From positions 62,001 through 126,000 of the forward strand of contig JAXHLT010000003.1 of assembly GCA_034521955.1 (NCBI GenBank): a stretch of 64,000 nt of DNA. The letters are read 5' to 3'. The notes under the pieces were generated by a model. That model did no database searches and was not told the origin of the DNA. It worked only from the letters and a program-made list of their open reading frames with translations. Origin of the DNA: M55B127 sp034521955. Lineage in GTDB: Bacteria; Bacillota; Halanaerobiia; Halanaerobiales; M55B127. Positions within the stretch are counted from its first letter, which is position 1. Every line of letters begins with the position of its first letter. This document shows, piece after piece, positions 7,839 to 16,784 of this stretch. The position numbers were made by a program, and so were the translations under genes.

Positions 7839-9387
7839 TTTCTTTCACCTCTTCTAAGGCACCTGTATATTTAAAGTTAAACCACGTAATTGCAGCGGTA
7901 ATCATAAAGATTATAATACTTACACTACTAGCCAAACCAAAATCAGCCCCACGGCCACTTTCAAATGAAAGCCGGTAAGTATAGGATATCAAAATATCAG
8001 TACCCCCAGCCGGTGTTTGTGCCCCAACGATTGGTGGCCCGCCTTCGTTAAAAAGATAAATAACATTAAAGTTATTAAAGTTAAAAGCAAATGATGATAT
8101 TAATAGAGGACCTAAACTAACTAAGATAAGAGGTAATGTAATATGTTTAAATCTTTGCCAACCAGTTGCTCCATCAATAGCTGCTGCTTCATATAAGTCA
8201 GGAGAAATACTTTGTAGTGCACCTAGACTAATTAGCATCATATATGGAAAACCTAACCAGAGATTGATAACTATTAATGCAAAACGAGACCAGAAAATAC
8301 TTTGCAACCAGGGTATACTGTTTAGTGATAGAGATTTTAAAATTTGATTTACCACACCAACTTCTGTATTTAATAATCCCCTCCAGATTAAAACTGAAAT
8401 AAATGCCGGTAAAGCATAGGGAAGTATTAATACTATTCTATAAAATTTTCTAAATCGTAATGTATTATCATTTAGTAATATTGCCATAAAAATTCCTAAA
8501 GCAAAGGTAGTTAAAACACTGAGTATAGCCCATTCAAAAGTCCAGATAAATACTCTTAAAAATGGTCCCGAAACTCTATCATCGGTTAATAACCTAATAT
8601 AATTATCCCAACCAAGAACTGTTCTGAAACCAGGCAATAACTTCTCTCCATCTTGAGAAATAAAAGATCCTTCTTGTGCGAAATAGGAAATGTTATTTTT
8701 TAAATCTAATATTTTGTCATCAGATTCTATATACTGAAACTGCTGCCGATATAATGAAAACACATTCAAACTTCTCATTTTTATAATATTATTATCAAAA
8801 GGTATTTCAATGTTTTGTAAAGTCGATAAATTTTTCAACAAATCAGCTCTTGCCAGGTGTTCATAGTCATTAATCTTATCAATACTTCCATCACCATCTA
8901 AATCAATAAACCTAGCATCATTTCTGATAACTTCTTCAACAGTTTGATCAATAACTAAATAATAGTTATCACCATCTTGTAATAAGATTGCATATTTTCT
9001 TTTATCCGGTAATTTAAATGCTTCATAGCTGAAATCTTTTGTATTTTCTGGAAGATAATATCTATTTTCGATTTGATCTACAACTTGGTCTTTAGTTAAA
9101 ATATTTCCAGTGCCGTAGTTTGTAAAAGAAACATAAACCGTATATATAATTGGATAGACTACTAGTAAGATCATAAAAAATGTACCTGGAAGAATGTAGC
9201 GCAGTGGATAAGCTTTTTTAGATAAGTATACATAGTTTATTATCGCCGTTACAATAACTAAAACAGTTAAAAATGTATATTTGTGTTCAATAAATAAAAT
9301 TGTAGCACTCCATACTGCTAAAGCATCCAAGATACTTAATATAATAATTTTTACTAGATGGGTTAAGTTGTTTCTCCAAAAGCTCAA
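7831..9387 (-). CDS. malF: Maltodextrin ABC transporter permease MalF
   Basis: A 518-residue permease. Two N-terminal membrane helices, then a third, precede a large extracytoplasmic loop (about residues 95-270, equivalent to the E. coli MalF P2 domain). Five or so more helices follow, with the EAA loop EAAAIDGATGWQRF. The loop contains DLDGDGSID, which looks like an EF-hand calcium loop. Translation starts at TTG (9385-9387), 7 bases after GGGGGGAG. Upstream lies a terminator-like hairpin that should lower malF relative to malE. Confidence 0.93.
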   Translation of the reverse strand: MSFWRNNLTHLVKIIILSILDALAVWSATILFIEHKYTFLTVLVIVTAIINYVYLSKKAYPLRYILPGTFFMILLVVYPIIYTVYVSFTNYGTGNILTKDQVVDQIENRYYLPENTKDFSYEAFKLPDKRKYAILLQDGDNYYLVIDQTVEEVIRNDARFIDLDGDGSIDKINDYEHLARADLLKNLSTLQNIEIPFDNNIIKMRSLNVFSLYRQQFQYIESDDKILDLKNNISYFAQEGSFISQDGEKLLPGFRTVLGWDNYIRLLTDDRVSGPFLRVFIWTFEWAILSVLTTFALGIFMAILLNDNTLRFRKFYRIVLILPYALPAFISVLIWRGLLNTEVGVVNQILKSLSLNSIPWLQSIFWSRFALIVINLWLGFPYMMLISLGALQSISPDLYEAAAIDGATGWQRFKHITLPLILVSLGPLLISSFAFNFNNFNVIYLFNEGGPPIVGAQTPAGGTDILISYTYRLSFESGRGADFGLASSVSIIIFMITAAITWFNFKYTGALEEVKENV

Positions 9388-9413
9388 TTAACTCCCCCCT
9401 TTTTTAAAGATAA

Positions 9414-9447
9414 TTAAAAAAACTGGTGTCACATAAGGACACCAGTT
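9414..9447 (-). terminator. Intercistronic attenuator hairpin between malE and malF
   Basis: The minus strand has a perfect 10-bp stem (AACTGGTGTC / GACACCAGTT, 9438-9447 and 9421-9430) with a 7-base loop, followed by TTTTTTT. It has intrinsic-terminator form but sits inside the operon, 24 bases after the malE stop and 34 bases before malF. Confidence 0.82.
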
Positions 9448-9470
9448 CAATTAATAAAATACAATATAGC

Positions 9471-10670
9471 TTATTGACTTGCTTGGATTGCTTTATTTAT
9501 TTGTTCAACTGCATTGTCCATTGCAGGTTTTACATCTTGTTTTTGAGTAAGGATTAACTCTAAAGCATCACTCCATGATTCCCAAACTGAAGCCATTTCT
9601 GGAATGCTAGGCATTGGAATACCATCTGCTGCACTTTCTAAAACACCAGCTATATCAGGATTATCAGCAGCTTCTTCAGCTGCAGGAATATATACTGGAG
9701 GACGACTTCCAGTTTCATATAATCCCATCATAGTTTCTTTATTAGCAATAAATTCATTTAAGAAAGCTTGAGCTAATATTTTGTTTTTACTAAAGGCACT
9801 AATCATAAAACCTTGCACACCAACAAAAGGTTTTGGAGGTTGTCCTTCAATAAATGGAAGTTGTGCAAAACCATAATTCATTCCAGCTTCTTCTAAAGCA
9901 GGTAAAGCCCAAGGTCCAGTAAGCATCATTCCAACTTGACCATTAGTAAATAGACTTGTCATAGTTTGATAATCAACAAAAGGAACATAACCATCTTCAT
10001 AAAGTTCATCTAATCTTTGTAGTCCTGTGATAGCACCTTCATTATTTAATCCTACATCATTAGGATTTAGTGTACCATCTTCATTAGTACCAAATACATA
10101 TCCACCAGCTGCACTAATAAATGGGAAAGTATGGTATGGATCAGGTTGTGGCATAATAAAACCATACATATCGTTCTCTTCATCAGTAATACCTTCTACG
10201 ATAGCTTGAAATGTATTAAAGTTTTTAGGTGGATCTGGAACTAAATCTTTGTTGTAAATTAGACCAACTGCTTCAATAGCATAGGGTAGAGCATAAAGAT
10301 CTTCACCCCATGAAAATGCTTCTAAAGCTACTGGATAAAAATCATTAGCCTTATCTCCTAATTCAATTGGAGAGATTAGCCCATTAGATACTAATGCACC
10401 TAACCAGTCATGTGCACCAACTATAATATCAGGACCTGCACCAGAAGGAGCTTCAACAGCCATGTTATCTCTAATGTCTCCAAAAGCTTTTTCTTGAATT
10501 TCAACTGGTATACCATATTCAGATTCAAACTGATCTTTTACTGAATTTAAAACTTGAATACGGTTTTCATCAGCCCAAATTAACAACTTACCTTCTTCTG
10601 AAGCTGAGATTAAAGTAGTAAAACTAAATATCAAAGTAAACACTAAAATAGAAACGAGAAACTTTCTCAT
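9471..10670 (-). CDS. malE: Maltodextrin-binding protein MalE (extracytoplasmic solute-binding)
   Basis: A 399-residue substrate-binding protein of the MalE/MdxE family that delivers maltodextrins to MalFG. The N-terminus MRKFLVSILVFTLIFSFTT is a signal peptide with likely cleavage before SASEEG. No lipobox Cys is visible, so how it stays at the surface of a monoderm cell is unclear; a diderm envelope would remove the problem. Family features include LLIWADENR, PDIIVGAHDWLG, PYAIEAVGLIYNKD and MLTGPWALP. ATG follows AGGGGGGAATAAAAG. First gene of the operon. Confidence 0.93.
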   Translation of the reverse strand: MRKFLVSILVFTLIFSFTTLISASEEGKLLIWADENRIQVLNSVKDQFESEYGIPVEIQEKAFGDIRDNMAVEAPSGAGPDIIVGAHDWLGALVSNGLISPIELGDKANDFYPVALEAFSWGEDLYALPYAIEAVGLIYNKDLVPDPPKNFNTFQAIVEGITDEENDMYGFIMPQPDPYHTFPFISAAGGYVFGTNEDGTLNPNDVGLNNEGAITGLQRLDELYEDGYVPFVDYQTMTSLFTNGQVGMMLTGPWALPALEEAGMNYGFAQLPFIEGQPPKPFVGVQGFMISAFSKNKILAQAFLNEFIANKETMMGLYETGSRPPVYIPAAEEAADNPDIAGVLESAADGIPMPSIPEMASVWESWSDALELILTQKQDVKPAMDNAVEQINKAIQASQ

Positions 10671-10694
10671 CTTTTATTCCCCCCTATAATGTTT

Positions 10695-10712
10695 ATCAGA
10701 ACTTATTCTGAT
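10695..10712. promoter_or_regulatory. Inverted repeat upstream of malE, candidate operator
   Basis: The perfect repeat ATCAGAA-CTTA-TTCTGAT ends 25 bases upstream of the malE ATG, in the untranslated leader or promoter-proximal region. Position and symmetry fit a repressor site, for example for a LacI-family maltose regulator, but no regulator gene is in the window. No clear -35/-10 pair was found nearby. Confidence 0.4.
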
Positions 10713-10806
10713 TGTATTTATATAATTCACTCAAATTAAAATTTATCCTGCATTAAAAAGGGAATGAAATCAAAAAAATATTTATAAAATTTAATAATAA
10801 ATATAA

Positions 10807-12189
10807 CTAATTTATTGGTTTTAAACGAGCAGTAAAGTGCCTTAAGATTTCCGGTTCATATGTAAATTCTAATCCTTTGATTTTACCAACTCTATTTTTT
10901 ATATTTATTAATGACTCAGCTACAAAGTTAAGGTGTGAGTCAGTGTAGACTCTTCTAGGAATTGTCAATCTTAAAAATTCAAAAGGTGATTTTATCTGTT
11001 TTTTAGTTTCAGGATCTCTGCCTAAAAGAAGGGAACCAATTTCTACCCCTCTAATACCTCCTTCAAGATAGAGTTTATTTGCTAAGGCCTGAGCAGGGAA
11101 CTGATCATAGGGAATATGAGGTAAAAGTTTTCTTGCATCAACAAAAACAGCATGTCCACCAACAGGATATTGAATTGGAATACCATTATTTTTTAATTTT
11201 TCACCTAAAAGTGTAATTTGATTTATCCTATGTTTAAGATAAGAAAGTTCAATCCCTTCTTTTAATCCACGAGCAATTGCTTCCATATCTCTACCAGCTA
11301 AACCACCATAGGTTGGGAAGCCTTCAAAGGGAACAGCATTTGATCTAACCTTATTATATAATTCTTCATCATTTTTAATACCAATAATCCCACCCATATT
11401 TACAATTGCATCTTTTTTTGCACTCATTGTAAATGCGTCAGTATAGGAAAACATCTCCTGAATAATTTCCTTGATAGAAGTGTCTTCATATTCCTGAGTT
11501 CTTGATTTTATAAAAAAGGCATTTTCTGCAAAACGAGCAGCATCCATAATTACAGGTATATCATATTTTTTAGCAACTTTGTTAACTTCTTTAATGTTTT
11601 CCATTGAAACTGGTTGTCCACCAGCACTGTTACATGTGATGGTAATTATTATCATCGAAATTTTATCTTTTCCCTTTGATTTAATAAATTCTTCCATCTT
11701 CTCTATATCAAAATTTCCTTTAAAGGGATGATATTTATCTGTATCTAAAGCTTCATCAATAACAAAGTTCTTGGCTATGCCACCTGCAATCTCTACATGT
11801 GCTTTAGTGGTATCAAAGTGCATATTAGATAAGACATAATTGCCTTTTTCTATCATTAAGGGAAATAATACTTGTTCAGCTCCTCTGCCTTGATGAGTAG
11901 GTACTATATAAGGATAATTAAATATATCTTCAACAGTTTCTTCTAGGTGATAAAAATTTCGACTTCCCGCATATGATTCATCACCTTTCATAATTCCAGC
12001 CCATTGGTTGTCACTCATCGCATTAGTACCACTATCAGTTAATAGGTCAATAAAGACTTCATCTGACTTTAAGGAAAAAAGATTATAACCGGCTCTTTTT
12101 AAAGCTTTTTTTCTTTCTGGTTTAGAAATTAGGTTAATAGGTTCAACCATTTTAATTTTGTATGGAGGTACATTTAGTTCATTTGGCAA
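10807..12189 (-). CDS. tnaA: Tryptophanase (PLP-dependent L-tryptophan indole-lyase)
   Basis: Splits L-tryptophan into indole, pyruvate and ammonia. The protein is about 460 residues, the family length. The PLP lysine is the second Lys of SAKKD, and FIDLLTDSGTNAMS and THQGRGAEQ are conserved. The C-terminal GIRGVEIGSLLLGRD matches tryptophanase rather than tyrosine phenol-lyase, which has an arginine in place of the Ile of VEIG. The frame is open from TTG 12204, but GGGAG lies 8 bases before TTG 12187-12189, giving an N-terminus LPNELNVPPY that aligns with E. coli TnaA. Monocistronic, divergent from pfp. Confidence 0.9.
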   Translation of the reverse strand: MPNELNVPPYKIKMVEPINLISKPERKKALKRAGYNLFSLKSDEVFIDLLTDSGTNAMSDNQWAGIMKGDESYAGSRNFYHLEETVEDIFNYPYIVPTHQGRGAEQVLFPLMIEKGNYVLSNMHFDTTKAHVEIAGGIAKNFVIDEALDTDKYHPFKGNFDIEKMEEFIKSKGKDKISMIIITITCNSAGGQPVSMENIKEVNKVAKKYDIPVIMDAARFAENAFFIKSRTQEYEDTSIKEIIQEMFSYTDAFTMSAKKDAIVNMGGIIGIKNDEELYNKVRSNAVPFEGFPTYGGLAGRDMEAIARGLKEGIELSYLKHRINQITLLGEKLKNNGIPIQYPVGGHAVFVDARKLLPHIPYDQFPAQALANKLYLEGGIRGVEIGSLLLGRDPETKKQIKSPFEFLRLTIPRRVYTDSHLNFVAESLINIKNRVGKIKGLEFTYEPEILRHFTARLKPIN

Positions 12190-12241
12190 AATAATCACTC
12201 CCAATAAATTGTTTTATTCATATATTTATATTTTCTTCTAA

Positions 12242-12270
12242 ATTATAAAAATCCTTTATTTATTGACCAA
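12242..12270 (-). promoter_or_regulatory. Probable tnaA promoter
   Basis: The minus strand has TTGGTC (12265-12270), a 17-base spacer and TATAAT (12242-12247). The -35 overlaps the -35 of the rightward pfp promoter. Confidence 0.55.
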
Positions 12271-12291
12271 TTAATGATAAATTAATATATA
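12263..12291 (+). promoter_or_regulatory. Probable pfp promoter
   Basis: TTGACC (12263-12268), a 17-base spacer and TATATA (12286-12291), about 30 bases upstream of the pfp start codon. Confidence 0.6.
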
Positions 12292-12322
12292 GAAAAAAAG
12301 ATACTGATGAGGAGTGAAAACT

Positions 12323-13564
12323 ATGGAAAATAACTGTCTTGTAGCACAGTCTGGTGGACCAACCCCTGTAATAAATTCTAGTTTACAGGGAGTAATTGAA
12401 GCCGCTAAAAGTATTGAAAAAATAGATAAAGTTTATGGGGCAAGATTTGGTATAAAAGGTCTAATGGATGATATGATTTTTGATTTAACAAAAGAAGCTA
12501 ATAAAGAAGTCAAATTATTAAAGAATACTCCTGGTTCAATACTGGGTAGCTGCAGATATAAGCTATCAAGTGAGCAAGATATAAAAAACATTTTCAAGAT
12601 ATTTGAAAAGTATAATATTAAGTATTTTTTCTATATTGGTGGAAATGATTCAATGGATACAGTTGATAAGTTAAGTAAATATGCAAAAGAAAACAAGAAA
12701 GACATAGTAATTATGGGAATTCCCAAAACTATTGATAATGATCTAATGGTTACAGATCATTCTCCGGGTTTTGGTAGTGCTGCTAAATACATAGCTACAA
12801 GTGTAATGGAAACAACACTTGACAGTAGAGTATATCAAAGAAAAAATGTACATCTTATAGAAGTAATGGGTAGACATGCCGGTTGGCTTGCAGCAGCAGC
12901 AGCTTTAGCTGGTGAAACTGGTTTAAATACTCCTGATTTAATTTACTTTCCGGAAGTAACTTTTAGTACTGATAAGTTTATTAAAGATTTAAAAGAAGTT
13001 GCAAAAACAAAAGATAATATTATTGTTGTTATATCTGAAGGTATAAAAGATGAAGCTGGTGAATATATAAGTGCTTCTGAATCATCTCAGCATGATCAAT
13101 TTGGACATAAACAAATGGGTGGTGCAGCAGCGGCTTTAGTTCCATATATTAAAGAATATGTATACAGTAGAGTTAAAGTGATTGAATTTAATGTCCTGCA
13201 GAGAGCCGCTAACCATATTGCTTCAAAAACTGATGCCGATGAAGCATATCAATGTGGTAAAAAAGCTGTTGAGTTTGCAATATCTGGTAATAATACCGGT
13301 AAAGCTGTTGTAATAAAAAGAATTTCAAATAATCCATATAAAACAGAAATTGAACTTGCAAAGGTAAGTGAGATTGCAAACAAAGAAAAGAAACTACCTA
13401 CTGATTATATTAACGAACAGGGTAACCATGTGACAAAAAAAGCTTTAAAGTACCTAAGACCTTTAGTATTAGGTGAATTAGAACCTAAACGAGAAAAAGG
13501 GTTACCAAGGTATGCAGATATTAAAGGAGCAGTGACTATAAAGCCTAAAAATAAAATCTTGTAA
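12323..13564 (+). CDS. pfp: Pyrophosphate-dependent 6-phosphofructokinase
   Basis: Phosphorylates fructose 6-phosphate using PPi, reversibly. The phosphoryl-donor loop reads GGNDSMDT, with Asp where ATP enzymes have Gly (GGDGS), and the catalytic loop reads PKTIDND, with Lys where ATP enzymes have PGTIDND. Both changes mark the PPi class. About 413 residues. The frame opens at GTG 12314, but GAGGAG lies 8 bases before ATG 12323, which is preferred. A PPi enzyme saves ATP in a fermenting cell. Confidence 0.9.
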   Translation: MENNCLVAQSGGPTPVINSSLQGVIEAAKSIEKIDKVYGARFGIKGLMDDMIFDLTKEANKEVKLLKNTPGSILGSCRYKLSSEQDIKNIFKIFEKYNIKYFFYIGGNDSMDTVDKLSKYAKENKKDIVIMGIPKTIDNDLMVTDHSPGFGSAAKYIATSVMETTLDSRVYQRKNVHLIEVMGRHAGWLAAAAALAGETGLNTPDLIYFPEVTFSTDKFIKDLKEVAKTKDNIIVVISEGIKDEAGEYISASESSQHDQFGHKQMGGAAAALVPYIKEYVYSRVKVIEFNVLQRAANHIASKTDADEAYQCGKKAVEFAISGNNTGKAVVIKRISNNPYKTEIELAKVSEIANKEKKLPTDYINEQGNHVTKKALKYLRPLVLGELEPKREKGLPRYADIKGAVTIKPKNKIL

Positions 13565-13568
13565 GTTC

Positions 13569-13597
13569 TTGACAAACATAATATAAAAAAGTATAAT
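13569..13597 (+). promoter_or_regulatory. Consensus promoter of the valS T-box transcript
   Basis: TTGACA (13569-13574), a 17-base spacer and TATAAT (13592-13597): a perfect consensus match. The predicted start near 13604 leaves a leader of about 300 bases before valS. Confidence 0.93.
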
Positions 13598-13604
13598 TAT
13601 ATAC

Positions 13605-13870
13605 AAATATTTATAAAGTTTAAAAACACTGAAGGAGAGGAGTAGTTTTAGTTAAGCTATAGAGAGAGAAGCTCACCGGCTGAAAAGCTTCTTAGCTGAT
13701 AACTAAAATGAAGGTCGCTCTGGAGTTGTTTGTCTAAAATTATTAGGACAAACCGGTTTAAACCGTTATATATTATCAAGGGTCTGAATAAAATTAATTT
13801 ATTCAGGAACTAAGGTGGTAACGCGAAAAAGATCCTTTTTCGTCCTTAACTGGATGGGGAGGGATTTTTT
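13605..13870 (+). promoter_or_regulatory. T-box leader (tRNA-Val sensing) controlling valS
   Basis: This untranslated leader fills the gap between pfp and valS. Stem I is formed by TTTTAGTT and AACTAAAA with an upstream AGTAG turn. The likely specifier is GTC (Val) at 13714-13716 in the context GAAGGTCG. The T-box proper, AAGGTGGTAACGCG, starts at 13812 and is followed by a G-U rich terminator. Uncharged tRNA-Val should pair with specifier and T-box and favour the antiterminator, switching valS on. Confidence 0.93.
13833..13870 (+). terminator. Regulated terminator of the valS T-box
   Basis: TCCTTTTTCGTCC (13833-13845) pairs with GGATGGGGAGGGA (13852-13864) over 13 positions with several G-U pairs. 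A 6-base loop and T6 complete it. It is alternative to the T-box antiterminator. Confidence 0.85.
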
Positions 13871-13904
13871 ATATTTATAAAACAAAAAATAGGAGGTAAA
13901 GATT

Positions 13905-16547
13905 ATGGAAAACTTACCAAAAAACTATGATCCAAATAAAGTGGAAAATAAATGGTATGATTATTGGATGGAAAATGATTTTTTCAAAGCAAAAGTTGAT
14001 TATGATAAAGAGCCGTTTTCAATTGTAATGCCACCACCAAATGTTACAGGACAACTACATATGGGTCACGCTTTAGACAATACTTTACAGGATATAATTA
14101 CAAGGTGGAAAAGAATGAAAGGTCATTCTGCTCTCTGGCTTCCCGGTACAGACCATGCTAGTATTGCTACTGAAGTTAAAGTTGTTGATAAACTTCGTAA
14201 TGAAGGAATTGATAAAGACGAAATAGGTAGAGAAGGTTTTTTAGAAAAAGCCTGGGAATGGAAAGATGAGTATGGTGGAAGAATTACTAATCAGCTTAAA
14301 AAAATGGGTTCATCATGTGATTGGTCTAGAGAAAGATTTACATTGGATGAAGGTTGTTCTGAGGCAGTAACAGAGGTATTTATACAGCTTTATGAAAAAG
14401 GATTAATTTATCAAGGAGATTATATTGTTAACTGGTGTCCAAGCTGTCACACAACACTGTCTGATGTTGAAGTTGAACATGAAGAACATGAAGGAAAGCT
14501 ATATTATATGAAGTATCCTATAAAAGACAGTGACGACTTTATCACTGTAGCGACAACCAGACCAGAAACAATGTTGGGTGATACAGCTATTGCAGTCGAT
14601 CCTTCTGATGATAGGTACAAAGATTTAGTTGGGAAAACAGTTATTTTACCATTAATGGATAGGGAAATACCAATTGTTGCAGATAGATTTGTAGACAGTG
14701 AGTTTGGTACCGGTATGGTTAAGGTTACACCTGCTCATGATCCTAATGACTTTGAAATAGGTGAAAGAAATGATCTTGATTTAATAAAGGTTATTGATGA
14801 AGATGCCAAGATGACTGAAGTAACCGGTAAGTATGCCGGAATGGATCGTTATGAGTGTAGAGAAAAAGTAATTGAAGACCTAAAAGAAGAAGGTCTGTTT
14901 ATAAAAACTGAAGAACACATACATTCTGTAGGACAGTGTTACCGCTGTGATACAGTTATTGAACCTTTAGTATCAAAACAGTGGTTTGTAAAAATGGAAC
15001 CACTTGCTAAACCAGCAATTGAAGCTGTGAAAAATGGTGATATTAAATTCATTCCTGAAAGATTTAGTAAAGTATATTTAAACTGGATGGAAAATATTAA
15101 AGACTGGTGTATATCAAGACAGCTTTGGTGGGGACATAGAATACCGGTTTGGTACTGTGAAGACTGTGGTGAAGTTATTGTAAGCCGTACAGAACCAGAC
15201 CAGTGTCCAGAATGTAAAAGCAGTAGTTTAAAACAGGAAGAAGATGTTTTAGATACCTGGTTTTCATCTGCATTATGGCCGTTTTCAACCTTAGGCTGGC
15301 CTAATGATACTGATGATCTTAATTACTTTTACCCAACTGATGTATTGGTTACCGGACGAGATATAATATTCTTCTGGGTTGCACGAATGATTTTTATGGG
15401 ATTAGAGTTTATGGATGAACCACCATTTAGTGATGTTTATGTACATGGCTTAATCAGAGATGCTCAGGGTAGAAAGATGAGCAAATCATTAGGAAATGGG
15501 ATTGATCCCATTGAAGTGATAGAAGAATTTGGTGCAGATGCCCTTAGATTTACATTAATTACAGGTAATACACCTGGTAATGACATGCGTTTTAGGGAAG
15601 AAAGGTTAGAGGCAAGCAGAAATTTTGCAAATAAAATATGGAATGCTGCAAGATTTATCTTAATGAATGTAGATGATTTTGATTATAATTCAACTAATTT
15701 TAAAGATTTAAAGTTAAACCTTGCAGATAAATGGATGTTAAGTAGAACCAATGAAGTTACTAAAAAAATAGATAAAACATTAGAAAATTATAATTTCGGA
15801 GAGATGAGTAAATCTCTATATGACTTTATCTGGAATGAATACTGTGATTGGTATATTGAAATACTAAAAGAGAGGTTTTATCAGGACCAGGATTTAAAGG
15901 CAAAAGAAACAGCTCAGTACATGGGACTAAAGATTTTGGGAGATATCTTAAAACTTCTACATCCGGTTATGCCGATGATTACAGAAGAAATTTGGCATAA
16001 ATTACCTATCTCTGAGAAGAGTCTCATGATCAGTGATTGGCCTGAATATGAAGAAAATGAAGTTGATAAGGATTCTGAAAGTAAGATGAATACTATTATG
16101 AGTGTAATAAAATCTGTAAGGAATATTAGAAATGAGATGAAGGTTGATCCGGGTAGAAAGATAGAAGCCATCTTATTATCTGATAAAACTGAGATACTTG
16201 AAAGTGGAGAAAGCTATCTAAAAAATCTTGCTAATATAGATAACTTAAGAATAACAAAAACATTAAAAAATAGACCTCAGCCTTCTTCAACCTCAATTGT
16301 TGAGGGTGTTGAAGTAATATTACCACTTGAAGGTATGGTTGATATTGATAAAGAACTAAAAAGACTTAATAATGAATTAGAAGATGTAAAGTATGAAATT
16401 AAAAGAGCAAAGGGTAAACTTTCAAATGATGGTTTTGTAAATAATGCTCCTGAAGAACTAGTAGAGGGAGAAAAACAAAAAGTAAAAGAATATGAAGCAA
16501 AAAAAGAAAAATTACAGGAAAGAATTGAACAGATGAAATTAAATTAA
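13905..16547 (+). CDS. valS: Valyl-tRNA synthetase
   Basis: An 880-residue class I synthetase charging tRNA-Val. HIGH motif HMGH at residues 52-55, KMSKS at 524-528, CP1 editing domain with TTRPETMLGDTA, zinc-like CEDCGEV..CPEC, and the C-terminal basic coiled coil with which ValRS ends. ATG follows AGGAGG by 8 bases. It is transcribed from the T-box leader, so expression should follow valine-tRNA charging. The next transcription unit starts directly after the stop. Confidence 0.97.
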   Translation: MENLPKNYDPNKVENKWYDYWMENDFFKAKVDYDKEPFSIVMPPPNVTGQLHMGHALDNTLQDIITRWKRMKGHSALWLPGTDHASIATEVKVVDKLRNEGIDKDEIGREGFLEKAWEWKDEYGGRITNQLKKMGSSCDWSRERFTLDEGCSEAVTEVFIQLYEKGLIYQGDYIVNWCPSCHTTLSDVEVEHEEHEGKLYYMKYPIKDSDDFITVATTRPETMLGDTAIAVDPSDDRYKDLVGKTVILPLMDREIPIVADRFVDSEFGTGMVKVTPAHDPNDFEIGERNDLDLIKVIDEDAKMTEVTGKYAGMDRYECREKVIEDLKEEGLFIKTEEHIHSVGQCYRCDTVIEPLVSKQWFVKMEPLAKPAIEAVKNGDIKFIPERFSKVYLNWMENIKDWCISRQLWWGHRIPVWYCEDCGEVIVSRTEPDQCPECKSSSLKQEEDVLDTWFSSALWPFSTLGWPNDTDDLNYFYPTDVLVTGRDIIFFWVARMIFMGLEFMDEPPFSDVYVHGLIRDAQGRKMSKSLGNGIDPIEVIEEFGADALRFTLITGNTPGNDMRFREERLEASRNFANKIWNAARFILMNVDDFDYNSTNFKDLKLNLADKWMLSRTNEVTKKIDKTLENYNFGEMSKSLYDFIWNEYCDWYIEILKERFYQDQDLKAKETAQYMGLKILGDILKLLHPVMPMITEEIWHKLPISEKSLMISDWPEYEENEVDKDSESKMNTIMSVIKSVRNIRNEMKVDPGRKIEAILLSDKTEILESGESYLKNLANIDNLRITKTLKNRPQPSSTSIVEGVEVILPLEGMVDIDKELKRLNNELEDVKYEIKRAKGKLSNDGFVNNAPEELVEGEKQKVKEYEAKKEKLQERIEQMKLN

Positions 16548-16555
16548 ATTTTGTA

Positions 16556-16584
16556 TTGACTTAAAAAATATATTCTGTTATGAT
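16556..16584 (+). promoter_or_regulatory. Promoter of the purine operon
   Basis: TTGACT (16556-16561), a 17-base spacer and TATGAT (16579-16584). Predicted start near 16591, about 30 bases before the guanine aptamer. No PurR-type box was recognised. Confidence 0.85.
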
Positions 16585-16620
16585 AAATGCATAAATTAGT
16601 TATAAAAATTGAATAATTAT

Positions 16621-16693
16621 GTACCTCATATAATTCCGGAAATATGGTCCGGAAGTATCTACCAGGTGGCCGTTAACTAGCTGACTATGAGGG
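16621..16693 (+). promoter_or_regulatory. Guanine-type purine riboswitch aptamer
   Basis: P1 arms CCTCATA (16624-16630) and TATGAGG (16686-16692) enclose P2 (TTCCGGA/TCCGGAA) with loop AATATGG, close to the consensus GATATGG, and P3 with loop CCGTTAA. J2/3 reads TATCTACC. The base that pairs with the ligand, in GACTATG, is C at 16685, which specifies guanine/hypoxanthine rather than adenine. It lies immediately upstream of a second aptamer and has no terminator of its own. Confidence 0.92.
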
Positions 16694-16784
16694 AAGTGTA
16701 CCTAGGTGGCCGCATTGATAAAATGGCTGGTTCGAGCGGTACAGATAAGATATACACCGAAGGGATAAAAGCCCAGGCGGGTAG
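16694..16784 (+). promoter_or_regulatory. ykkC-class riboswitch, PRPP subtype (2b) probable
   Basis: The conserved ykkC blocks GTGTACCTAGG, CTGGTTCGAGCGGTAC, ATACACCGAAGGGAT and AAAAGCCCAGG are in order. ykkC subtypes bind guanidine, ppGpp or PRPP. Location before a complete purine synthesis operon and directly behind a guanine aptamer fits PRPP (subtype 2b). The 3' part GCCCAGGCGGGTAG is also the 5' arm of the terminator, so PRPP binding should prevent termination (ON switch). The subtype call is from context and overall similarity, not a covariance search. Confidence 0.82.

Noticed and set aside
10807..12204. Tyrosine phenol-lyase
   Set aside because: The C-terminal GIRGVEIGSLLLGRD matches tryptophanase; the arginine typical of tyrosine phenol-lyase is absent.
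16700..16784. Second leader element as a guanidine-I riboswitch
   Set aside because: It shares the ykkC core, but guanidine subtypes sit before efflux or urea-carboxylase genes. The purine operon and the guanine aptamer next to it favour PRPP.
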